The notes under the pieces are model-generated. The model searched no databases and was not told where the DNA came from. It saw only the letters and a list, made by a program, of their open reading frames with translations. Below are positions 36,106 to 44,374 of a stretch of 64,000 nucleotides of DNA, one piece after another. Position numbers and translations under genes: made by a program. Numbering within the stretch: position 1 is the first letter of the stretch; each line of letters starts with the position of its first letter. The DNA is from Kibdelosporangium sp. MJ126-NF4 (GTDB lineage: Bacteria > Actinomycetota > Actinomycetes > Mycobacteriales > Pseudonocardiaceae): the NCBI RefSeq assembly GCF_000826545.1, contig NZ_CDME01000011.1, positions 584,001 to 648,000 on the forward strand, in the 5' to 3' direction.

Positions 36106-37824
36106 TCACGCGGGGCGGCGGTTTGATTCCACAGTGGACCTGTCAGTCGCATAGGCGCGTAACAGGTCGTGCATGCGGTAGTGGTTCATGCCGGTTTCCT
36201 CGATCAGGTGCGCGGCCACGAGTCTTCGCGCCGCGGCAAGGAAGTCCGCATCGACGGTGACCTCGGGGGCCGGGTCGCAGCCGATCCGCCGGAACAGGTC
36301 CTGTGCCTGGGGGTCGAGCCGTTCGTAGGAGCGGTCGAAGGCGATCCGGACGGCCGCGTCCGGATCGCCCTCGATCGCCAACTCGGCCAGCCGGTTCGGG
36401 CCGCGTAGCCGTGCCACGCATTCGTCGAACGTCGGTGTGGCGTCGGAGGCGATGTGCGCGGCGGCGATCCGGATCGCCAGCGGCAGTCCGCCGCACAGCT
36501 GGGCCAGTTCGGCTGTCAGTGCCGGGCAGGCGCCTGTCGCCTTGTCGCCGAGCAACTCGGACAGCATCGCCCCTGCCTCGTCCGAGCCGAGCGTGGACAC
36601 CAGAAGCCGGTGTGCGCCTTCCAACGCGACCAGTCCTTTGAGCCCGTCGCGGCTGGTGACCAGAACGGCGGAGCCGGGAGAACCGGGCAGCAGCGGCCGG
36701 ACCGCCCTGGCGTCGGCGACGTCGTCGACGACGATCAGCACCCGCCGGTCGGACAGCCTCGACCGCAGCTCGCCGGTGCGGTCCTCGGTCGTCGCCGGGA
36801 TCACCGTGACACCCGTAGCCCGCAGCAGGTCTCCGAGTGCCTCGTGTGCCGATTTGGGTGTGGCACCATGTGTGCGCATCGACAGGTACAGCTGACCGTC
36901 CGGAAAGTGGTCACGCACTCGGCGTGCGACCATGACGGCCAACGCGGACTTCCCGACGCCCGGTGGCCCGGTCAGCGCCACCACCGGCACCTCGTCCGGC
37001 ACCAGCAGCAGCTCCATCGCCCGATCGGCCAGCGTCGCACGGCCGACGAACGGCGAAACCGGCGGCGGCAGCTGGAAAACCGGCCGCCAGTCCACTGTAG
37101 ACGTAACCTCGTCGGCGAGCAGGAGGCTGTGCATCCTGGCCAGTTCGTCCCCGGGATCGACACCCAGCTCGTGCCGGAGCACACGCGCGACGTGCGCGAA
37201 GGCGTGCAGCGCCTCCGCGCGCTGTCCGTCCTCCCGCAAGGCTGTGATCAGCTGTGCCCACAGGCGTTCCCGCAGCGGGTGTCGGGCGACCAGGTCGCGC
37301 AACTCCGGAACCACCTCGGCGTGCCTGCCGAGACGCAGATCGGCGTCCACCCGGTACTCGACGGCCTGCAGCCACTCCGCGGTGAGCGCCATGGCGTCGT
37401 CGCGCACCAGGTCGGCGTCGACGTCCGCGACCGGGTTTCCGCGCCACAGAGCCAGTGCCTGCCGCAGCACCCTGGCCGCGGCGGCCACGTCCGCGGCCGA
37501 CCGCCCTTCGTCGACCAGCCGACGGAACTCCCCCAGATCGGTCCGGTCGCCGGGCAGGTCGATCCGATAGGTGCGGCCCTCGACGACGATCGCCGCCGGG
37601 TCGGGCAGCAACCTGCGCAGCCGCCGGACGTAGCTCTGCACGGTGGCACGGGGGTTCTCCGGCGGCCGCACCGGCCACACCCGCTCGACCAAATCGTCGA
37701 CGTGCAGTGGATTCCCGCCCCGCACCAGCAGGGCGGCGAGAACGACGCGCAGCTTCGCCGGGTTCACCGGCATCGCCCCGGCAGGCGTCGCGATCCGCAC
37801 CGGCCCCAGGAAATCGACACGCAT
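36106..37824 (-). CDS. SARP/AfsR-type regulator with NB-ARC ATPase
   Basis: 572 residues. An OmpR-like winged helix (about 1-90) is followed by a bacterial transcriptional activator domain (about 95-240; FRRLVDEGR...LLADEV). NB-ARC then has Walker A GPPGVGKSAL, Walker B RRVLIVVDDV, GSAVLVTSRD and the GLPLA motif. It ends after MHDLLRAYA with no TPR tail, shorter than AfsR. Starting at 37824 gives MRVDFLGPVRI, the standard SARP N-terminus; upstream in-frame sequence is unlike the family. It lies 4 bp from the convergent RHS gene. Targets are unknown. Confidence 0.88.
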   Translation of the reverse strand: MRVDFLGPVRIATPAGAMPVNPAKLRVVLAALLVRGGNPLHVDDLVERVWPVRPPENPRATVQSYVRRLRRLLPDPAAIVVEGRTYRIDLPGDRTDLGEFRRLVDEGRSAADVAAAARVLRQALALWRGNPVADVDADLVRDDAMALTAEWLQAVEYRVDADLRLGRHAEVVPELRDLVARHPLRERLWAQLITALREDGQRAEALHAFAHVARVLRHELGVDPGDELARMHSLLLADEVTSTVDWRPVFQLPPPVSPFVGRATLADRAMELLLVPDEVPVVALTGPPGVGKSALAVMVARRVRDHFPDGQLYLSMRTHGATPKSAHEALGDLLRATGVTVIPATTEDRTGELRSRLSDRRVLIVVDDVADARAVRPLLPGSPGSAVLVTSRDGLKGLVALEGAHRLLVSTLGSDEAGAMLSELLGDKATGACPALTAELAQLCGGLPLAIRIAAAHIASDATPTFDECVARLRGPNRLAELAIEGDPDAAVRIAFDRSYERLDPQAQDLFRRIGCDPAPEVTVDADFLAAARRLVAAHLIEETGMNHYRMHDLLRAYATDRSTVESNRRPA

Positions 37825-37962
37825 GACTGTCAGCTTGCCACTGTCGCCAGTTTTGTCCCTAAAAATAACAAGGAGCAGAAGAAGGACATCCGCAAGCCAA
37901 ACAATTCCCATTCCGCCGTGAGAAACGTGGACGCGCCAAATCCACTCAGCGTCCCGGTACCG

Positions 37963-38472
37963 TCACCGCCGCATCCTCGGATCGTGCGAAGGGTCGGCAT
38001 ACATGGGCGGGCAGCCGTCGATGACGGCTTCGGGGCGAAGTTCGTAGTGCCAGGGTTCGTTGCGGTAGATCTGGCACAGCCCGTACCCGGCGCCGTGCTC
38101 GGACAGCCACGCCCTGGCATCGGTGGACCCGATGTCGACCGCGTCCCCCGTCACGTGAGCGGACGTGTCGGACGTGGCCACCCATCGGGAAGCTTCCCGT
38201 TCCGAGCCGTACTTCGAGACCGCCTGGCGGAATAGGTGTTCCTGGTATTCCGGGGACCGCCAGCCGCCGTTGACGAAGAACTCGACCCCGCGGCGCGCGG
38301 CGTCGGTGGCGGCTCGGCGCAGGGCACGGAGCAGGTCGGGATCGAGGTTGGCCACGGCCGGAGTCTCGTCGTCGAAGACCGTCAGGGGGACGGGGACAGC
38401 GCCATGTGCCTCGCCAAGGGCCAGCGACCGGGTGCGGCGGGCCGCTGTTCGTGCTGGTTCGCTGTAGGACAT
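37963..38472 (-). CDS. vanY: D,D-carboxypeptidase, VanY-like (M15B)
   Basis: 169 residues. Zinc-peptidase motifs are SAHVTGDAVDIG (SxHxxGxAxD) and EPWHYEL (the ExWH Glu/His pair), with GGWRSPEYQ as the substrate arginine region. It removes the C-terminal D-Ala from pentapeptide precursors, lowering vancomycin targets. No signal or TM segment is seen, so it may act in the cytoplasm or be exported in an unusual way. It is divergent from vanR. Its leader and first codons closely match those of vanH. Confidence 0.85.
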   Translation of the reverse strand: MSYSEPARTAARRTRSLALGEAHGAVPVPLTVFDDETPAVANLDPDLLRALRRAATDAARRGVEFFVNGGWRSPEYQEHLFRQAVSKYGSEREASRWVATSDTSAHVTGDAVDIGSTDARAWLSEHGAGYGLCQIYRNEPWHYELRPEAVIDGCPPMYADPSHDPRMRR

Positions 38473-38495
38473 GCCTCCAGAAAAGGCAACGTGGT

Positions 38496-38523
38496 GTTGC
38501 CAGCACGTACGCGGTTTTCAATA
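38496..38523 (-). promoter_or_regulatory. vanY promoter box shared with vanH
   Basis: In the 87-bp gap between vanY and vanR, 28 bp starting GTTGCCAGCACGTA and ending GCGGTTTTCAATA match 26 of 28 positions of the box before vanH (44210-44237). It begins 24 bp from the vanY start codon. TACGTG on the minus strand can be the -10. The -35 position reads TCGTCG, weaker than vanH's TTGTCA, consistent with activation by VanR. Confidence 0.7.
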
Positions 38524-38559
38524 TGCCGACGATACGCGCCGGTTCGTAACGTCGTGACC

Positions 38560-39255
38560 ATGCGCGTGTTGGTCGTCGAGGACGAGCCCTACATGGCCGA
38601 GGCCATCCGCGATGGGCTGCGCCTGGAAGCGATCGCGGCGGACATCGCCGGTGACGGTGACACCGCCCTTGAGCTGTTGAGCGTGAACGCCTACGACATC
38701 GCCGTGCTCGACCGCGACATTCCCGGGCCCTCCGGCGACGAGATCGCCCAGATCATCGTCGCTTCCGGGAGCGGCATGCCGATCCTGATGCTCACCGCTG
38801 CCGACCGGCTCGACGACAAGGCCTCCGGGTTCGGGCTCGGGGCCGACGACTACCTCACCAAGCCGTTCGACCTGCGAGAACTCGTGCTCCGACTCCGAGC
38901 ACTCGACCGCAGGCGCGCCCACAGCAGACCGCCCGTGCGGGAGATCGCAGGCCTGCGGCTGGATCCGTTCCGCCGCGAGGTCTACCGCGACGGCCGCTAC
39001 GTAGCGCTCACCCGCAAACAGTTCGCCGTGCTCGAGGTCCTCGTCGCAGCCGAAGGCGGTGTCGTCAGCGCCGAGGAGCTGCTGGAACGGGCGTGGGACG
39101 AGAACGCCGACCCCTTCACCAACGCCGTCCGCATCACAGTCTCGGCACTGCGCAAACGCCTCGGGGAACCTGGGATCATCGCCACCGTGGCAGGCGTCGG
39201 CTACCGCATCGACGCGGAGCCCGACGCCGAACGCGCGGGAGGGGACAGTGGATAG
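38560..39255 (+). CDS. vanR: Response regulator VanR
   Basis: 231 residues. The receiver domain has VVEDEPYMAEAI, phospho-Asp in AVLDRDIPGPSGDE, LTAADR and YLTKPFDLRELVLR. The OmpR-type winged helix ends ATVAGVGYRIDAEPD. The sequence is very like VanR of Streptomyces coelicolor and glycopeptide producers. Phosphorylated by VanS, it activates vanHAX and probably vanY. It is divergent from vanY and overlaps vanS by 8 bp. Confidence 0.93.
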   Translation: MRVLVVEDEPYMAEAIRDGLRLEAIAADIAGDGDTALELLSVNAYDIAVLDRDIPGPSGDEIAQIIVASGSGMPILMLTAADRLDDKASGFGLGADDYLTKPFDLRELVLRLRALDRRRAHSRPPVREIAGLRLDPFRREVYRDGRYVALTRKQFAVLEVLVAAEGGVVSAEELLERAWDENADPFTNAVRITVSALRKRLGEPGIIATVAGVGYRIDAEPDAERAGGDSG

Positions 39256-40375
39256 ACAGCCGGGCTTGAGCGTCCGCCTCAAACTGACGCTCAGCTATGC
39301 CGGGTTCCTCATGCTCGCGGGTGGCTTGCTGCTCGCCGTGGTGTGGGTGTTCCTGCTGCGTTACGTGCCCGAGCGGATCTACTCCCCGCCGACCGTGACT
39401 CCTCCCGGGACGCCGGGAATGCCATCGATGTCCGTACCCGACCGTGAAGAACTGGTGGCCGCCTTCGTCCCCAAGGCCGCCATGGCGCTGGTGGGCCTGC
39501 TGGCCTTCGGCCTCGTGGGAGGCTGGATCCTCGCGGGCAGCATGCTCTCGCCGCTGACCCGCATCACCCACGCCACCCGGCTGGCCACGAACGGCTCGCT
39601 CTCCCACCGGATCCATCTGGAAGGCCGCGAAGACGAGTTCCGCGAACTCGCCGACGCCTTCGACACCATGCTCACGCGCCTGGAAGCACACGACGCCGAA
39701 CAGCAGAGGTTCGCGGCCAACGCCTCGCACGAACTGCGCACCCCGCTGGCGATCACGCAGACACTGCTCGACGTGGCCCGCAAGGATCCGAACCGCGACA
39801 TCGGCGGACTCGTCGACCGCCTCCGTTTCGTCAACACCAGGGCGATCGACCTCACCGAGGCATTGCTCCTGCTCAGCCGCGCCAACCAGCGGTCCTTCAC
39901 CCGAGTGCCCGTCGACCTGTCGCTGACCGCGGAAGAAGCCACTGAAACGCTGCTCCCCCTCGCGGAACAGCGTGGCGTCACCATCGAGACCTCCGGCGAC
40001 ATGGCCCCCACCGTCGGCTCACACGTGCTGCTGCTGCAGATGACGACGAACCTCGTGCACAACGCGATCGTCCACAACCTGCCTGACCAGGGCACCGTGC
40101 GGGTCACGACCAGCGTCAACCCAGGGACCGCGGTGCTCACGGTCGAGAACACCGGTGAGAAACTCGCCCCCCAGCTGGTTTCGACGCTGGTCGAACCATT
40201 TCAGCGCGGCACCGAACGCGTACGCGCCGACCACGCAGGGGTGGGCCTCGGCCTCGCCATCGTCAAAAGCATCACCCAGGCCCACGACGGAACCCTCACC
40301 CTCACCCCCCGCACAGGCGGCGGGCTCCATGTCACGGTGCACCTCCCCACCGAGCCACCGCACGCTGTCAGATGA
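39248..40375 (+). CDS. vanS: Sensor histidine kinase VanS
   Basis: 375 residues. GTG 39248, after GGGAGGGGACA, gives VDRQPGLSVRLKLTLSYAGF, the typical start of actinobacterial VanS. TM1 (about 15-37), a short extracytoplasmic loop of about 45 residues (PERIYSPPTVTPPGTPG...), TM2 (about 80-102), HAMP, HisKA with ANASHELRTPLAIT, and HATPase_c with VGLGLAIVKS follow. It senses glycopeptide or its lipid II complex and controls VanR. The loop is where drug recognition is expected to lie. Confidence 0.93.
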   Translation: MDRQPGLSVRLKLTLSYAGFLMLAGGLLLAVVWVFLLRYVPERIYSPPTVTPPGTPGMPSMSVPDREELVAAFVPKAAMALVGLLAFGLVGGWILAGSMLSPLTRITHATRLATNGSLSHRIHLEGREDEFRELADAFDTMLTRLEAHDAEQQRFAANASHELRTPLAITQTLLDVARKDPNRDIGGLVDRLRFVNTRAIDLTEALLLLSRANQRSFTRVPVDLSLTAEEATETLLPLAEQRGVTIETSGDMAPTVGSHVLLLQMTTNLVHNAIVHNLPDQGTVRVTTSVNPGTAVLTVENTGEKLAPQLVSTLVEPFQRGTERVRADHAGVGLGLAIVKSITQAHDGTLTLTPRTGGGLHVTVHLPTEPPHAVR

Positions 40376-40382
40376 CGCCTCC

Positions 40383-41483
40383 TCACGAGGAGACCACACG
40401 TCGCTCGGCGACCGTGGTGAGCACGTGCTGGGCCAGGACAACGTCCGCGTCAGACGCGCCGATCGCCCACGCGTGGCCCGACATCGCCGCGAGCCGCTCG
40501 TGATCGATCAGCACGGGAATCAGGGTGTTCACGATCCAGCCCGGTGTGAGGTCGGCATCGTCGACCAGCAATGCCCCACCGGCCGCGACGACCGGCTCGG
40601 CGTTCAGCCGCTGCTCACCACCGCGCAGCGGCAGCGGGACGTACGCGGCGGGCAGCCCGACAGCGGCCAGTTCGGCGCACGTCATCGCCCCCGAGCGGCA
40701 GATCACGAAGTCGGCCGCAGCGTAGGCGTACTGCATCTCGTCGACATAGGGGACGACCACGTAGGGCGGGTCGCCGTCCGGCACCTCGACCGTGTGCTTC
40801 GGCCCGGTGATGTGCAGTACCTGTATGCCCGCCGCCCGTAACGACGGGGCCGCGCCGGACACTGCGGCGTTGATCGCCTTGGCGCCTTGCGAGCCGCCGG
40901 TGACCATCAGGACCGGTGCGTCGAGTCGGAGGCCGAACCGGTGCCGGGCGGCGGGGCGCAGTGCGGGCCGGTTGAGCCCGGTGATCGTCGGCCGCAGCGG
41001 GATGCCGATGGCGGTGGCGTGTGCCAGCCGGACACTCGGCGCGGCGGTGAACACGTGTGTCGTCATCCGGGCGGCCAGCCGGTTGGCCACTCCGGGCTGG
41101 GCGTTCGCCTCGTGGACGACGATCGGCAGGCCCCGGCTGCGTGCGGCGAGGTAGGCAGGCATGGCCACGTAGCCACCGAAGCCCACCACGACCTCGGCCC
41201 GCACGCGGTCGAGCACCGCCCCGGCCGCCCGCACCGAGTCGCGCAGCCTGCCCGGCGTCTGCAGCAGGGCCCGGTTCAGCGTGCGCGGCAGCGGCACCGG
41301 CGGGATGAGTTCGAGCGGGTAGCCGCGGGCCGGGATCAGCGTGGTGTCCAGGCCGCGGACGGTGCCGAGGGCGGTGATCTCAGCCGTGGGCTCCAGCCGA
41401 CGCACCGCGTCGGCGAAGTTCATCATGGGCTCGATGTGCCCGGCCGAATGGCCACCGGCGACAACGACGCGCGGTGCCGTCAC
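40383..41483 (-). CDS. murG: MurG-like N-acetylglucosaminyltransferase
   Basis: 366 residues of the GT28 family. The N-terminal GGHSAGHIEP loop replaces the usual GGTGGH, then VVGFGGYVAMPAYLAA and VHEANAQPGVANRLAA. The C-terminal nucleotide-sugar region has TGGSQGAKAIN and ICRSGAMTCAELAAVGLPAAYVPLP. MurG adds GlcNAc to lipid I to make lipid II. GTG 41483 follows AAGGAGG. It lies 31 bp downstream of vanX on the same strand. It may be a second MurG adapted to D-Lac-ended lipid I; the housekeeping copy should be in the dcw cluster. Confidence 0.88.
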   Translation of the reverse strand: MTAPRVVVAGGHSAGHIEPMMNFADAVRRLEPTAEITALGTVRGLDTTLIPARGYPLELIPPVPLPRTLNRALLQTPGRLRDSVRAAGAVLDRVRAEVVVGFGGYVAMPAYLAARSRGLPIVVHEANAQPGVANRLAARMTTHVFTAAPSVRLAHATAIGIPLRPTITGLNRPALRPAARHRFGLRLDAPVLMVTGGSQGAKAINAAVSGAAPSLRAAGIQVLHITGPKHTVEVPDGDPPYVVVPYVDEMQYAYAAADFVICRSGAMTCAELAAVGLPAAYVPLPLRGGEQRLNAEPVVAAGGALLVDDADLTPGWIVNTLIPVLIDHERLAAMSGHAWAIGASDADVVLAQHVLTTVAERRVVSS

Positions 41484-41514
41484 GCCTGCCTCCTTCGTTG
41501 CCGCTGTGCCGAGG

Positions 41515-42123
41515 TCACGTGATGGGAAAATCGAAATAGGTGTCCGGATATGGCTCGTCCTTCAGCGTGTAGTGCCACCACTCGCGTTCGTACGAGCTGA
41601 AGCCGCAGGCCTCCATGACGGAGCGGAGGTAGTGACGGTTGCCCGCTTCGACGCGCCCGATTCCGCGCGCTCCATGATGTGAGATCGAATCCATCAGGTC
41701 ATGGTCACCGCCCATGGCCGCGAGTTCACCGGTCGCCAGGTGGTACAGCGTCAGGTCGACTGTGCTGCCCCGACTGTGGCCCGACTTGGCGGCGACATAT
41801 CCTTTGTCGAACATCTCGGCTCTTTCGATGTTCGGATAGTGTCGCAGCTTCGTCCGGCCGTCCTCCGGCTGTGTCGACCAGCGTAGAAAGCAGTCCACGG
41901 CACGTTGTGGGCGGTAACCGTCCCACAGCAGAAGGCCGAAGCCGAGAGTTGCCGCCTTGTCCTGCGCACTCTCAATGGCCGTACACAGAGCCGTGGTGCC
42001 GACGATTCGATTGGCCAGGTATCCGTCCACGGGCCTGCCGGTGAAGTTGTCCCATGTGGCGTACTTGGCATCCCAGCGGATGCCGGGCACGAACTCGTCA
42101 ACGAAGACAAAGTCGTCCTTCAC
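41515..42123 (-). CDS. vanX: D-Ala-D-Ala dipeptidase VanX
   Basis: 202 residues, the usual VanX length. Zinc ligands lie in SGHSRGSTVDLTL (SxHxxxxxxD) and EWWHYTL (catalytic Glu and His). WDGYRPQRAVDCF holds the substrate Arg. It hydrolyses D-Ala-D-Ala so that only D-Ala-D-Lac enters precursors. GTG 42123 overlaps the ligase stop (GTGA), which fixes the start. Confidence 0.95.
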   Translation of the reverse strand: MKDDFVFVDEFVPGIRWDAKYATWDNFTGRPVDGYLANRIVGTTALCTAIESAQDKAATLGFGLLLWDGYRPQRAVDCFLRWSTQPEDGRTKLRHYPNIERAEMFDKGYVAAKSGHSRGSTVDLTLYHLATGELAAMGGDHDLMDSISHHGARGIGRVEAGNRHYLRSVMEACGFSSYEREWWHYTLKDEPYPDTYFDFPIT

Positions 42124-43157
42124 TGCGCCTTCCCCGTCAGTGCCAACAACACGAGCTGGTCGATCACTTCGGCAAGCGGCAGCCCCGCGGCGGCCATCAT
42201 GGGTGGGTACCGGCTGTACGAGGTCAGACCGGGCAGCGTGTTGACCTCGTTGAGGACCACAGTTCCGTCTTCCTTCAGGAACAGGTCGACACGTGCCAGT
42301 CCCTTGCACCCCAGAGCGCGATAGACGGCCTTGGCCGTTTCCTGGACGAGCGAGCGCGACTCCGCCGAAATACCAGCAGGAATGGTGATCGTCGAGTTCT
42401 CGGAACCGCTTTCGGGGTTGTCCTCCTGGTGGATTCGGAAAATCCCGTGGGAGAGAGTGATGCGGTCCGGCTCGCCCGCGATCAGATCCTGGTCGTTCCC
42501 CAGGATCGCGCACCCCACCTCGCTGGCGACGACGCCTTCCTCGATCAACACCTTGGAGTCGTACTGTTGCGCGGCCTCCACCGCACTCAGCAGGTCCTCC
42601 TTGCCGGAGACCTTCGTGACGCCGAAGGACGACCCCGAACGGGCAGGCTTGACGTAGACGGGATAGGGGAGCTCAAAGTCGATGTCCCCGTTCGCCGGGA
42701 CGATCCAGAAATTCGGCGTGGCGATTCCGGCGTGCCCGGCGACGATGTAGGCGAGCGACTTGTCCATGCACAGAGCGGAACTCTGGACATCGCAGCCGAC
42801 GTAGGGGATACCGGAGAGCTCCAACAAACCCTGGATCGCGCCGTCCTCGCCGAGCTTGCCGTGCAGAACGGGGAACACGAGGTCGAGACTGATCACTTCG
42901 TGCTGTCCCTGCTCAAGGACAAGCAACCCGCGGACGCTGCTGTCCGGTGACAGCATGGCCGGACGGCAACCGTCGTTCTCCAGATCGGCGTCGGGGCCGT
43001 CACACAGCTTCCAGGCGCCGTCTTTCGTGATCCCGATCCAGAACAGTTCGTACTTGTCGGCATCGAGGTGCTTGGCGACCTCCTGCGCAGACTTGACGGA
43101 GACGGGATGTTCCTCGGACGATCCCCCGAAGACGACTCCGACCTTCACCCTGTCCAT
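42120..43157 (-). CDS. vanA: D-alanine--D-lactate ligase
   Basis: 345 residues of ATP-grasp fold. It has VFGGSSEEHPVSV at the N-terminus, KPARSGSSFGV, and an omega loop with GIFRIHQEDNPESGSEN. The His in RIHQE is the residue that, in VanA-type enzymes, favours D-lactate over D-Ala. GLARVDLFLKEDG and NEVNTLPGLTSYSRYP complete the site. It makes D-Ala-D-Lac, which binds vancomycin poorly. It overlaps the end of vanH by 13 bp and vanX by 4 bp. Confidence 0.95.
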   Translation of the reverse strand: MDRVKVGVVFGGSSEEHPVSVKSAQEVAKHLDADKYELFWIGITKDGAWKLCDGPDADLENDGCRPAMLSPDSSVRGLLVLEQGQHEVISLDLVFPVLHGKLGEDGAIQGLLELSGIPYVGCDVQSSALCMDKSLAYIVAGHAGIATPNFWIVPANGDIDFELPYPVYVKPARSGSSFGVTKVSGKEDLLSAVEAAQQYDSKVLIEEGVVASEVGCAILGNDQDLIAGEPDRITLSHGIFRIHQEDNPESGSENSTITIPAGISAESRSLVQETAKAVYRALGCKGLARVDLFLKEDGTVVLNEVNTLPGLTSYSRYPPMMAAAGLPLAEVIDQLVLLALTGKAQ

Positions 43158-44185
43158 ACTGGTTTCCCGCTTTCGAAGTTCACGCAGTTGACGAGACTGT
43201 TTTCCACGGTGTCACTCAGCGCGTGGTCCGTGTAATACGCAGTGTGCGGACTGATGAGCACATTCGGCATGCTGTGCAGCCGCATCAGTGACTTGTTGTC
43301 GATGGGCGTGTCCCTGCAGTCGGCGTAGAAGATTTCCTCCTCGCCTTCGAGGACATCCAACGCCGCGCCGCCCAACCGGCCGCTTTCCAGCGCCAGAACG
43401 AGGGCCTCGGTATCAATGAGCGGGCCGCGCCCGGTGTTGATGACGAACGCGCCGTGCTTCATCTGCTCGATACGTCGACGATCAAGAAGGTGGTGTGTGT
43501 CCGCGGTGAGCGGGGCGTGCAGCGTGACGATGTCGCTCTGCTGCAGCAGTTCATCGAGAGGAACGTAGTCCGCGGAAGTCCTTGGCCGAATGTCGTAGGC
43601 CAGTTTCTGGCAGCCGAAACCCCACAGCCTGTCAATGACGGCAGAGCCGATGCGCCCTGTCCCGACAACCCCGATGGTCAGGTCCCGCAGCTCTTTCCCC
43701 CGCACGTCGTTCAACCTGTAGTCATGAACGTCCGAGCGCCTGATCGTGGATTTCGCGTGCCGCACGGCCATCAACATCAGCATGATCGTGTAGTCGGCAA
43801 CACTGTCAGGCGAATAGGCGACATTCTCGACAGAGATACCGACACGTAACGCATAGTCCACATCGATGTGGTTGTACCCGATGCTCCGCGTGGAGATATA
43901 CCCGACACCAGCCCGACTCAGCGCAAGAAGGGTGGAGTTGGTGATCCGATTCTTGTGACCAACGCTGATACACCGGTTCCCGAACGCCAGCTCGACATTG
44001 TCCTCGCACACCGCCGCGTCGGTGATGGTCGGCACAACACCACAGCGAGGCGCCATCTCGCGAAACAAAACGGCCTCGTCCTGCCCGCACCCGTAAATCG
44101 TCAGACCCATGGTCGAGACGTCCGAAGACGACACCGGTGATCGGGTGCGACTGTCCCTCGGTCGCACTGGTTCGCGGTAGGTCAT
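43145..44185 (-). CDS. vanH: D-lactate dehydrogenase VanH
   Basis: 346 residues. GLTIYGCGQDEA starts the catalytic domain. The NAD loop is IGVVGTGRIGSAV. Catalytic residues lie in NTGRGPLID (Arg), the acidic DVLEGEE, and SPHTAYYTD (His). It reduces pyruvate to D-lactate for VanA. ATG 44185 adds about 25 residues (MTYREPVRPRDSRTRS) before the conserved start; an internal ATG at 44110 is the alternative. This extra leader matches the start of vanY. It is the first gene of vanH-vanA-vanX-murG. Confidence 0.93.
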   Translation of the reverse strand: MTYREPVRPRDSRTRSPVSSSDVSTMGLTIYGCGQDEAVLFREMAPRCGVVPTITDAAVCEDNVELAFGNRCISVGHKNRITNSTLLALSRAGVGYISTRSIGYNHIDVDYALRVGISVENVAYSPDSVADYTIMLMLMAVRHAKSTIRRSDVHDYRLNDVRGKELRDLTIGVVGTGRIGSAVIDRLWGFGCQKLAYDIRPRTSADYVPLDELLQQSDIVTLHAPLTADTHHLLDRRRIEQMKHGAFVINTGRGPLIDTEALVLALESGRLGGAALDVLEGEEEIFYADCRDTPIDNKSLMRLHSMPNVLISPHTAYYTDHALSDTVENSLVNCVNFESGKPVWTG

Positions 44186-44209
44186 GCCCCGCAGTCAAAC
44201 CAGCGGGAC

Positions 44210-44246
44210 GTTGCCAGCACGTATGCGGTTTTCCATACACTGACAA
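44210..44246 (-). promoter_or_regulatory. vanH promoter with VanR-type box
   Basis: On the minus strand TTGTCA (44246-44241) is followed, 17 bp later, by TACGTG (44223-44218), a plausible -35/-10 pair. The segment 44210-44237 is the box shared with vanY (26 of 28 bases). The vanH ATG lies 25 bp downstream of its edge. Confidence 0.7.
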
Positions 44247-44290
44247 TAAGTTACCGATGAGTAACATCGGCGGCCACTCCACCGGCGAAA

Positions 44291-44334
44291 CGAAAACGCC
44301 GACGCAGGAAGCCTTTGGGGCTCCTGCGTCGGCG
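44291..44334 (-). terminator. Intrinsic terminator of the secreted lipoprotein gene
   Basis: CGCCGACGCAGGA (44297-44309) pairs perfectly with TCCTGCGTCGGCG (44322-44334). Read leftward, the stem is followed by TTTTCGTTTCG, a T-rich tail. It lies 40 bp after the lipoprotein stop and insulates vanH from it. Confidence 0.85.
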
Positions 44335-44374
44335 ACTGTCCGTGTATCTGTGGACTTCTGTCCGCGTACGCGGC

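Noticed and set aside
36454..38235. A 593-codon plus-strand frame across the SARP and vanY genes
   Set aside because: The opposite strand has clear SARP/NB-ARC and VanY motifs.
40383..41483. Macrolide-type glycosyltransferase instead of MurG
   Set aside because: The GGHSAGH loop, VHEANAQPGVANR and TGGSQGAKAIN segments fit MurG closely, and the gene sits in the van operon.
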